Part shown: positions 44,277 through 51,588 of the stretch, one piece after another | How positions within the stretch are numbered: position 1 is the stretch's first letter | How the letters are laid out: each line of letters starts with the position of its first letter | Assembly (NCBI RefSeq): GCF_003002095.1 | Contig: NZ_PVZC01000008.1 | Span: 310,001-374,000, forward strand | DNA from: Allonocardiopsis opalescens | Lineage (GTDB): Bacteria > Actinomycetota > Actinomycetes > Streptosporangiales > Streptosporangiaceae | Direction: 5' to 3' | Length of the DNA stretch: 64,000 bases | Position numbers and translations under genes: made by a program | Notes under the pieces: generated by a model | What the model saw: the letters and a program-made list of their open reading frames with translations, nothing else | What the model was told of the DNA's origin: nothing | The model's database searches: none

Positions 44277-46688
44277 ATGGCGGCGCGCGGCGGAGCCGAC
44301 GACCGCGTCCACGTGCTCGGGGTGCGCCACCACGGCCCGGGCTCGGCGCGCGCGGTGCACGCCGCCCTGGTCCGGCTGCGGCCCGACGCGGTGCTGATCG
44401 AGGGGCCGCCGGAGGCCGACGCGCTGGTGGAGCTGGCCGCCGACCCCGACATGGTCCCGCCCGTCGCCCTGCTCGGCTACCGCGACGACGACCCCTCGCG
44501 TGCGGCCTTCTGGCCCTTCGCCGAGTTCTCGCCCGAGTGGCAGGCGCTGCGCTACGCCGTCACCCGCGATGTGCCGGTGCGCTTCTGCGACCTGCCCGCG
44601 GCGCACACCCTGGCCTGGGAGGCCGAGGCCGCGCCGGTCCCGGCCGCGGTGGACGCACCGGACGACCCGGAGGCCGAGGCGCCCGACGGCGCCGAGGACG
44701 ACGGCGGCGCGGCGGAGGCCCGGGCCGCCCGAACCGACCCGATCGCGGTGCTGGCCCGCACGGCCGGCTACGACGACCCGGAGCGGTGGTGGGAGGACGT
44801 CGTCGAGCACCGCGACGACGGCGAGTCGCCCTTCCCCGCCATCGCCGCCGCCATGGAGGTGCTGCGCGAGACCGCCGAATCGGCGGGGCCGGGGCCCGAC
44901 GACGCCCGGGAGGCGGCGCGCGAGGCGCACATGCGCAAGGTGCTGCGGGCCGCGCTGCGCGAGGGCTTCCAGCGGATCGCGGTGGTCTGCGGAGCCTGGC
45001 ACGCCCCGGCGCTGCGCACGCTCCCGTCCGCGGCCGCCGACGCCGCGGCCCTGCGCGGCCTGCCCAAGGCCAAGGTCTCCGTCACCTGGGTGCCGTGGAC
45101 CCACGGCAGGCTCGCCGCCGCGTCGGGCTACGGCGCCGGAGTCACCGCGCCCGGCTGGTACCACCACCTGTTCACCGCCGCCGACCGGCCGGTGCTGCGC
45201 TGGCTGACCGAGGCGGCGCGGCTGCTGCGCGAGGAGGACCAGCCGGTCTCGTCGGCGCACGTGATCGAGGCGGTCCGGCTCGCCGAGAGCCTGGCGGTGC
45301 TGCGCGGCCGTCCGCTGGCGGGGCTCAGCGAGGTGGCCGAGGCGACCACCGCCGTGCTCTGCGAGGGCGCGGAGGCGCGCGCCGCGCTGGTGCACCGGCG
45401 CATGGTGGTGGGCGAGCGCCTGGGCGAGGTCCCGGCCGCCACCCCCGCGCTGCCGATCCAGCGCGACCTGCGCGAGGCGCAGCGCCGGCTGCGGCTGCGC
45501 CCCGAGGCGACCGTCCGCGATATCGAGCTGGATCTGCGCAAAGACCTCGACCTCCAGCGCAGCAGGCTGCTGAACCGGCTGCTGCTGCTCGGGGTGCGCT
45601 GGGGCGCGCCCCGGCGCGGCGATCGGCGCAGGCGCGGCACCTTCGCCGAGACCTGGTCGCTCGCCTGGCAGCCGGAGTTCGACGTCGCGCTGGTGGAGGC
45701 CGGGCGCTGGGGCACCACGGTGGCCTCCGCGGCGGCCGCCCGGGTGCGGGAGCTGGCGGCCGAGGCCGCGCTGCCCGCGCTGACCCGGCTCACCGAGGAG
45801 TGCCTGCGGGCCGGGCTGGACGGCGCGCTGGGCGAGGTGGTGGCGGCGGTGAGCCGCCGCGCCGCGGTCGACACCGACATCACCCACCTGATGGCGGCGC
45901 TGCCGCCGCTGGCCCGGGCGCAGCGCTACGGCGGGGTGCGCCGGCACGACGCGTCGTCGCTGCGCGCCGTCACCGACGAGCTGCTCACCCGCGTCTGCGT
46001 CGGCCTGGGGCCGGCGCTGGCGGCGGCCGCCCCGGCCGGGTCCTCGGCGCGGCGCCCCGCGTCGGGCGGCGGCGCGACCGCCAAGGAGGCGGCCCGCACC
46101 GTCGAACTGGTCGACGGGGTGCACGCCGCCACCGGCCTGCTCGGCGAGGCCGACCGCTCCCGCTGGCTGGACACCCTGGCCGAGTGCGCCGCCAGGTCGG
46201 GGGTCGAGGGCCTGGTCGCCGGGCGGCTGCACCGGCTGCTGCACGATGCCTGCCGGCTGGGCGGCGACGAGCTGGTGGTGCGCTTCGGCCACGCCACCGC
46301 GGCGGCGGAGCCGCCGGCCCGCGCCGCCGCGTGGATCGAGGGCTTCGTCGGCGGTGCGGGGGCGGGCGGCGGGCTGCTGCTGGTGCACGACACCGAGCTG
46401 CTCGGCCTGGTCGACCGCTGGCTGAGCGGTCTGGGCGCCGACGCCTTCGGCGAGGTGCTGCCGCTGCTGCGGCGCGCCTTCGGCGCCTTCGCGCCGCCGG
46501 AGCGCCGCGCCATCGGCGAGCAGGCGCGGCGGCTGGGCGGCGGCCCGGCGGGGCGGACGGAGTCCGTCTCCGGCGGCCATCCGGTCGACGACGAGCGGGC
46601 CGCCCCGGCGGTGGCCACCGTGCTGCGGCTGCTGGCCCCGGCCGCCGCCTCCCCCGTGCCGAGTCCGAGCCTTCAGGAGAGTCGATGA
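44277..46688 (+). CDS. DUF5682-like protein (YehM-like) of the MoxR/VWA cassette
   Basis: In this 803-residue protein the N-terminal about 290 residues begin VHVLGVRHHGPGSARAVHAA and continue PDAVLIEGPPEADALVEL; later IAVVCGAWHAPAL appears. The spaced G-x-R-H-H-G, I-E-G-P and G-x-W-H motifs recall the EreA/TraB/ChaN superfamily of hydrolases (inference). The remainder is long and helical and probably contacts partners. GGAGGCG lies 7 nt before the ATG. The stop overlaps the VWA start (ATGA). E. coli YehM is the likely counterpart; no activity is established to my knowledge. Confidence 0.85.
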   Translation: MAARGGADDRVHVLGVRHHGPGSARAVHAALVRLRPDAVLIEGPPEADALVELAADPDMVPPVALLGYRDDDPSRAAFWPFAEFSPEWQALRYAVTRDVPVRFCDLPAAHTLAWEAEAAPVPAAVDAPDDPEAEAPDGAEDDGGAAEARAARTDPIAVLARTAGYDDPERWWEDVVEHRDDGESPFPAIAAAMEVLRETAESAGPGPDDAREAAREAHMRKVLRAALREGFQRIAVVCGAWHAPALRTLPSAAADAAALRGLPKAKVSVTWVPWTHGRLAAASGYGAGVTAPGWYHHLFTAADRPVLRWLTEAARLLREEDQPVSSAHVIEAVRLAESLAVLRGRPLAGLSEVAEATTAVLCEGAEARAALVHRRMVVGERLGEVPAATPALPIQRDLREAQRRLRLRPEATVRDIELDLRKDLDLQRSRLLNRLLLLGVRWGAPRRGDRRRRGTFAETWSLAWQPEFDVALVEAGRWGTTVASAAAARVRELAAEAALPALTRLTEECLRAGLDGALGEVVAAVSRRAAVDTDITHLMAALPPLARAQRYGGVRRHDASSLRAVTDELLTRVCVGLGPALAAAAPAGSSARRPASGGGATAKEAARTVELVDGVHAATGLLGEADRSRWLDTLAECAARSGVEGLVAGRLHRLLHDACRLGGDELVVRFGHATAAAEPPARAAAWIEGFVGGAGAGGGLLLVHDTELLGLVDRWLSGLGADAFGEVLPLLRRAFGAFAPPERRAIGEQARRLGGGPAGRTESVSGGHPVDDERAAPAVATVLRLLAPAAASPVPSPSLQESR

Positions 46689-47863
46689 CCGTCACCGAGG
46701 ACGAGCGGATGCGCCGCTGGCGGCTGGTGCTGGGCGGCGGCGCCGCCGACGGCACGGGCTGCGGCCTGGCGGGCGCGGACGCGCAGATGGACGCCGCGCT
46801 GGGCGCGCTCTACGACAGCGGCGGCGACGGGGCCGGCGGATCGGGCGCCCGCTCCGCCGGGCTCGGCACCTCCGCGCCCCGGGTGGCGCGCTGGCTGGGC
46901 GACATCCGCAGCTACTTCCCCACCTCCGTCGTCCAGGTGATGCAGGCCGACGCGATGGACCGCCTCGGCCTGTCCCAGCTGCTGCTCGAACCGGAGATGC
47001 TGGAGGCGGTGCAGCCCGACATCCACCTCGTCGGCACCCTGCTGTCGCTGAACAAGGTGATGCCGAACGCCGTCAAGGAGTCGGCGCGGTCGGTGGTGCG
47101 CACCGTCGTCGCCGACCTGGAGCGGCGGCTCTCCCAGCGCACCCGCTCGCTGGTGGGCGGCGCACTGGACCGCGCCGCGCGCACCAGCAGGCCGCGCCGG
47201 GCCGCCGACATCGACTGGGACCGCACCATCCGGCTCAACCTCCGCCACTACCTGCCCGACCGGGGCACGATCGTGCCGGAGCGGCTGGTCGGCTACGCGC
47301 GGCGCGGCCAGGGTGTGCAGCGCGATGTGGTGCTGGCCATCGACCAGAGCGGTTCGATGGCGTCCTCGGTCGTGTACGCGAGCGTGTTCGGCGCGGTGCT
47401 GGCCTCGCTGCGGACGCTGCGCACCTCGCTGGTGGTGTTCGACACCTCGGTGGTCGACCTCACCGACCAGCTCAGCGACCCGGTGGAGGTGCTGTTCGGC
47501 ACCCAGCTGGGCGGCGGCACCGACATCAACCGGGCGATCGCCTACTGCCAGGGGCTGATCCGCCGCCCGTCGGAGTCGATCTTCGTGTTGATCAGCGACC
47601 TCTACGAGGGCGGCGTCCGCCAGGAGATGCTGCGCCGCATCTCGGCGATGACGGCGGCGGGCGTGCAAGTGGTGGTGCTGCTCGCGCTGTCCGACGAGGG
47701 CGCCTCGTCCTGGGACCGCGAGAACGCCGCCGCGCTGGCGCGGCTGGGCGTACCGGCCTTCGCCTGCACGCCCGACGCCTTCCCCGAGGTGATGGCGGCC
47801 GCGATCCAGCGCCGCTCCCTGGCGGAGTGGGTGGAGCGCGAGCGCGCCGCCGCCGACGCCTGA
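46685..47863 (+). CDS. VWA domain protein (YehP-like), last gene of the cassette
   Basis: This 392-residue protein has an N-terminal helical region and a C-terminal von Willebrand A domain with an intact MIDAS: D220-Q-S-G-S224 (AIDQSGSM), Thr in GGGTDINRAIAYCQG and Asp in FVLISDLYEGG. The YARRGQGVQRDVVLAIDQSG lead-in is typical of bacterial VWA proteins paired with MoxR ATPases. Metal-dependent protein binding to the ATPase or its substrate is expected. AGGAGA precedes the ATG, which overlaps the preceding stop. A strong terminator follows. Confidence 0.92.
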   Translation: MTVTEDERMRRWRLVLGGGAADGTGCGLAGADAQMDAALGALYDSGGDGAGGSGARSAGLGTSAPRVARWLGDIRSYFPTSVVQVMQADAMDRLGLSQLLLEPEMLEAVQPDIHLVGTLLSLNKVMPNAVKESARSVVRTVVADLERRLSQRTRSLVGGALDRAARTSRPRRAADIDWDRTIRLNLRHYLPDRGTIVPERLVGYARRGQGVQRDVVLAIDQSGSMASSVVYASVFGAVLASLRTLRTSLVVFDTSVVDLTDQLSDPVEVLFGTQLGGGTDINRAIAYCQGLIRRPSESIFVLISDLYEGGVRQEMLRRISAMTAAGVQVVVLLALSDEGASSWDRENAAALARLGVPAFACTPDAFPEVMAAAIQRRSLAEWVERERAAADA

Positions 47864-47866
47864 CCG

Positions 47867-47905
47867 GCGGCCGGGACCGCCCTCGCCGGGGGCGGTCCCG
47901 GCCGC
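47867..47905 (+). terminator. 16-bp hairpin terminator of the cassette
   Basis: GCGGCCGGGACCGCCC (47867-47882) and GGGCGGTCCCGGCCGC (47890-47905) form a perfect 16-bp stem with a 7-nt loop, starting 4 bases after the VWA stop codon. Confidence 0.78.
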
Positions 47906-48057
47906 TACGCTGGAGGCGGTCCTGTCACCGGCGATGGCACGGGCGCGCCGCGAAGCGCCCCACGCATGACGGCATCCGCACGAATTGTGTCCGCATCCGC
48001 AGGGCGGCCGCCCGCCGCCGCTGCCCTCAGCCGCTCGGAGGCCGCCTCCGCCGCCCG

Positions 48058-48585
48058 ATGAGCGGCGCCCGGCCCGCCGCCCGGGTCCGCAGCCGCCGCG
48101 AGCTGGCCGCCGCCCGCAGGCGCCGCGCGCACTCCTGCTGGGACCACCTCTACGCCGCCCCGCTGTGGCCGATGCACGGCGCCAACCTCGGTACGCTGCT
48201 GCGCACCTGCGACGCCGTCGGCGCCTGCCTGGCCGTGCCCCGCCTGCCGTGGGTGCCCGAGGCGGTGGCGCGCGGCAACACCCTGCGGCGCCGCTCGTGC
48301 GTGCACTGGACCGGCGACCAGCTTGACTGGCTGCGGGCCCGCCGCGAGCAGGGGGCGCGGGTGGTGGCGGTGGAGCTGGCCGACGAGGCGGTCCGGCTCG
48401 CCGAGCTGCCGCCCGCGCGGCGGCCCACGGTCGTCGTGCTCGGCCATGAGCGCACCGGTGTGCCGCCCGAGGCGCTGGAACTGGTGGACGAGGTGGTGGA
48501 GATCCCGATGGTCGGCACCGGGCACAGCCTGAACGTCGCGGTGGCCGGTTCGCTGGTCCTGTACAAGCTGGCCGGCCTTGTCTAG
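48058..48585 (+). CDS. SpoU/TrmH family RNA 2'-O-methyltransferase
   Basis: This 175-residue SPOUT-fold enzyme carries motif 1 MHGANLGTLLRTCDAVGACL (N-x-G-x-x-x-R-T), motif 2 PTVVVLGHERTGVPPEALEL and motif 3 VEIPMVGTGHSLNVAVAGSLVLY, all characteristic of SpoU. It uses S-adenosylmethionine to methylate the ribose of tRNA or rRNA; the exact position is not predictable. The protein is short, lacking the N-terminal extension of TsnR-type enzymes. The ATG at 48058 lacks a close ribosome-binding site; a GTG about 26 codons upstream is possible. Confidence 0.88.
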   Translation: MSGARPAARVRSRRELAAARRRRAHSCWDHLYAAPLWPMHGANLGTLLRTCDAVGACLAVPRLPWVPEAVARGNTLRRRSCVHWTGDQLDWLRARREQGARVVAVELADEAVRLAELPPARRPTVVVLGHERTGVPPEALELVDEVVEIPMVGTGHSLNVAVAGSLVLYKLAGLV

Positions 48586-49057
48586 CCGCGCTCCGCTCCA
48601 GCGCGCCGCGGCGGCGGAGCGGTCCGCCCCCGCTCGGAAGGCGGATCGCGAGCCCGGCGGCTGGCTGTGCGGCCTCCAGGCGCTGGCGGCGTCGGCCGGG
48701 GGCCTGGGCGCCGCCGCGGCGCTCGCCCGGGCGGCCGGCCTGCTCGCCCCGCTGGCCGGTTCCGAGATGGCGGCCGTCACCCTGGTGATGGCCGGGCACG
48801 TGCTCGCCTTCGTGCTGGCGGCGCCCGCGGCCACCTGGCTGCTGCTGCGGCTGCTGCGCGCCCCCTCGCCCGGCACCACCCTGGGCCTGGCCGCCCTGCT
48901 GGAGGGGGCGATGGTCAGCTGGCTGTCCGCCTTCGGCCACGACCCGCTGGCGCTGTTCGAGGTGGCCGACCACGGGCTGCTGCTGGCCGGCTGGTTGGTC
49001 AGCGCGGTCTGCGCCGCGCTGCTGGCCCACTTCGCGCGCTCCCTGGCGGCGGGGTAG
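48578..49057 (+). CDS. Membrane protein of unknown function
   Basis: This 159-residue protein has a polar N-terminus of about 25 residues followed by four hydrophobic segments (LQALAASAGGLGAAAALARA, AAVTLVMAGHVLAFVLAAPA, TTLGLAALLEGAMVSWLSAF, LLLAGWLVSAVCAALLAHFA). The start is the TTG at 48578, overlapping the SpoU stop by eight bases, which suggests coupling. No family is recognised. Confidence 0.62.
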   Translation: MSSRAPLQRAAAAERSAPARKADREPGGWLCGLQALAASAGGLGAAAALARAAGLLAPLAGSEMAAVTLVMAGHVLAFVLAAPAATWLLLRLLRAPSPGTTLGLAALLEGAMVSWLSAFGHDPLALFEVADHGLLLAGWLVSAVCAALLAHFARSLAAG

Positions 49058-49310
49058 TGCTGGCCCCACCCGCAGGTGTCACGCCCGCACCATGTCGCCG
49101 CCGGCCCGTCACCCGGGAGACTGCCGGTATGCGAGACGATGACTCCGGACGACGGCACTTTGGTGGTGCCGAGGGCTACGACTTCAGGCGTAGGCCCGTG
49201 CCGCCGAACTCCCACCGGGGCGCGACGCGGGACCTTCCGGACACGCGTAGCGTTTCGACGCGGCGGCACGGAGCGGCCGACGGACACGGGGGAGCGGAAA
49301 GGGGCGCGCG

Positions 49311-50267
49311 GTGACCTTGCTCGCGATCGCACTCGCCGTCGTCGGGGCCGGCGGATGCGCGCTGGGCGCGTACCTCCAGCACGGCGCCGTGACCCGCGAG
49401 AGCGGTGGTGGCACGCTGGCCGCAGGGGGGATGCTGCGGCTGCTGCGCACCCCGCGCTGGCTGGCCGGCCTGGTCATGTTCGGGGCCGGCACCGGCCTGC
49501 ACGTCATCGCCGTGCTGTTCGCGCCGCTGACCGTGGTGCAGCCGGTGGGCGTGCTGGCGCTGGCGATCACCGCCGCGCTCGCCGCCCGCGCTGCGGGGGC
49601 CCGGCTGCGCCCCGGCCAGATCGGCGCCATCGCCGCCTGCATGGCGGGGGTCGGCCTGTTCGTGACCATCGCGGCGGGCGGCGCCCACGGCGCCGCCTTC
49701 GCGCCGGGTGTGGAGTGGCGGGCCGGCCTGCTGGTCGCCGCGGGTGTGCTGCTGGGCGGCGCCACCGCCACGATCGGCCGCGGCCGGCTGCGCTGCCTGG
49801 GCTACACCGTCGCGGCGGGTTCGGCCTTCGGCTACGTGCCGGTGCTGCTGAAGGTGACCGCCTTCCACCTGGCCGCCGAGGGCCTGTCCGTCGCCACCCT
49901 GCTGCCCGCGGGCGCCATCGTGCTGGCCGCGCTGAGCGGCGGCTGGTTCATCCAGCAGGCCTACGCGAGCGGTCCGCCCGACGTCGTGGTGGCCGGGCTG
50001 ACCGTCGCCGACCCGATCGTGGCCGTCGGCGTGGGGCTGCTGTTCCTGGGCGAGGGCGCCGCCCTCGATCCCGCGTCCGCGCTGGCGCTGCTCGCGGCGG
50101 CCGGACTCGCCGTGGCCGGAGTCGCGGCGCTGGCCCGCCAGCGCTCGGCCACCCTGCCGCCCGGGTCCGACCCCGGCGCCCCGGCCGAGCGGCCCGCGCC
50201 GCCGGAGCCGGCGGCGCGCCCGGCGCGCGAGCTGGCGCTCTCGGGCGGTCCCGCTGGTAGGACATGA
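49311..50267 (+). CDS. DMT (EamA-like) family permease
   Basis: This 318-residue protein has nine or ten membrane helices, beginning VTLLAIALAVVGAGGCALGA and including IAVLFAPLTVVQPVGVLALA and VVVAGLTVADPIVAVGVGLL, the repeats typical of drug/metabolite transporter-fold permeases of the magnesium/NIPA-like actinobacterial branch. A Pro/Ala-rich cytoplasmic tail ends the protein. The GTG at 49311 follows GGAAAGG. It precedes the glycosyltransferase by 69 bp on the same strand, a common pairing in actinomycetes. Substrate unknown. Confidence 0.83.
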   Translation: MTLLAIALAVVGAGGCALGAYLQHGAVTRESGGGTLAAGGMLRLLRTPRWLAGLVMFGAGTGLHVIAVLFAPLTVVQPVGVLALAITAALAARAAGARLRPGQIGAIAACMAGVGLFVTIAAGGAHGAAFAPGVEWRAGLLVAAGVLLGGATATIGRGRLRCLGYTVAAGSAFGYVPVLLKVTAFHLAAEGLSVATLLPAGAIVLAALSGGWFIQQAYASGPPDVVVAGLTVADPIVAVGVGLLFLGEGAALDPASALALLAAAGLAVAGVAALARQRSATLPPGSDPGAPAERPAPPEPAARPARELALSGGPAGRT

Positions 50268-50336
50268 CCATGACCACCCCCGTGCCCGCCGGAGCGGCCC
50301 CCGGCCCCAGGCCGGGCAGAAGGAGAGCCTGAGACC

Positions 50337-51560
50337 GTGACCGACACCGATCCCGCCCGGCGGCTGCGCATCGTCGTCGGCGCCGACACCTACCCGCCCG
50401 ACGTGAACGGCGCGGCGCGCTACTCGCAGCGGCTCGCCTCGGGCCTGGCCGAGCGCGGGCACGAGGTGCACATGATCTGCCCGGTGGCGCCCCCCGAGCA
50501 CGCCGACCGGATGCCCGACGGCAAGGACGCGGTGAGGGTGCACCGCGTCCGCTCGCACCGCACTCCGGTGCACCCCACCTTCCGGGTGAGCCTGCCGTGG
50601 CAGGCGACCGCCGACGTCCGCGCGCTGCTGACCGAGATCCGCCCCGACGTCGTGCACGTCCAGTCCCACTTCGTGGTGGGCCGGGCGCTGGCCAAGGTCT
50701 CCGCCGACCGGCGGCTGCCGCTGGTGGCCACCAACCACTTCATGCCCGACAACCTGGTCGGCTACGTGAACCTGCCCGGCTGGGTGTCGCGGCCGCTGAT
50801 GCGCTGGGGCTGGCGCGACCTGATCCGGGTCTTCGACCGCGCCCACCTGGTCACCGCGCCCACCGCGAGCGCCACCGCGCTGCTGCACGAGCACGGGCTG
50901 GGCCAGCGGGCCGTCCCCGTCTCCAACGGCATCGACATCGACCGCTTCCGGCTGGCCGAGCCCGCGTTCGAGCCCGAGGGCCCCACGATCCTGTTCGTGG
51001 GGCGGCTGGACGCCGAGAAGTACGTCGAGGAGCTGATCGAGGCGCTGAGCCTGCTCCCGGCCGAGCTGGGCGCCCGCTTGGAGATCGTCGGCGACGGCGT
51101 GGTGCGCGACCGGCTCACCGCGCTGGCCGAACGGCTCGGCCTCGCCGACCGGGTGGTCTTCCGCGGCGTGGTGACCGACGACGAGCTGGCCGAGGCGTAC
51201 GCCCGGGCGTCGGTGTTCGGCATGCCGGGCCGCGCCGAGTTGCAGAGCCTGGCCACCATGGAGGCGATGGCGGCGGGCCTGCCCGTCGTCGCGGCCGACG
51301 CGGTGGCGCTGCCGCACCTGGTGCGGCCGGGCCGCAACGGCTGGCTTTACGAGCCGGGCGACGTGCCCGAGCTGGCCCGCCGCCTCACCCAGGTGCTGTC
51401 CGATCCCGAGCTGGCCGCACGCATGAGCGCGGCCGGCCAGGAGATCATCTCCTCCCACGGCACCGGCGCCATGCTGGACACCTTCGAGTCGATCTACCGC
51501 TACGTCATCGACCCCGAGGGCCGCCCCTCCCCCGCCGACCTCCTGGCCGCCGCCGGCTGA
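50337..51560 (+). CDS. GT4 family glycosyltransferase
   Basis: This 407-residue GT-B fold protein has an N-terminal acceptor domain (RIVVGADTYPPDVNGAARYS, PDVVHVQSHFVVGRALAK, TNHFMPDNLVGYV) and a C-terminal nucleotide-sugar domain (TILFVGRLDAEKYVEELIEA, GDGVVRDRLTALAERLG, then SLATMEAMAAGLPVVAADAV with the E-x7-E element). It resembles PimB/mannosyl- or glucosyltransferases acting on lipid or inositol acceptors. The GTG start at 50337 has AAGGAGAGCC upstream. Donor and acceptor cannot be fixed. Confidence 0.9.
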   Translation: MTDTDPARRLRIVVGADTYPPDVNGAARYSQRLASGLAERGHEVHMICPVAPPEHADRMPDGKDAVRVHRVRSHRTPVHPTFRVSLPWQATADVRALLTEIRPDVVHVQSHFVVGRALAKVSADRRLPLVATNHFMPDNLVGYVNLPGWVSRPLMRWGWRDLIRVFDRAHLVTAPTASATALLHEHGLGQRAVPVSNGIDIDRFRLAEPAFEPEGPTILFVGRLDAEKYVEELIEALSLLPAELGARLEIVGDGVVRDRLTALAERLGLADRVVFRGVVTDDELAEAYARASVFGMPGRAELQSLATMEAMAAGLPVVAADAVALPHLVRPGRNGWLYEPGDVPELARRLTQVLSDPELAARMSAAGQEIISSHGTGAMLDTFESIYRYVIDPEGRPSPADLLAAAG

Positions 51561-51564
51561 TCCG

Positions 51565-51587
51565 GGCCGGGCGGCCGCGCCCCGGCC
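51565..51587. terminator. Short inverted repeat between convergent genes
   Basis: GGCCGGG (51565-51571) and CCCGGCC (51581-51587) form a 7-bp stem between the glycosyltransferase stop (51560) and the regulator stop (51589). It is a weak terminator candidate. Confidence 0.4.
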
Positions 51588-51588
51588 G

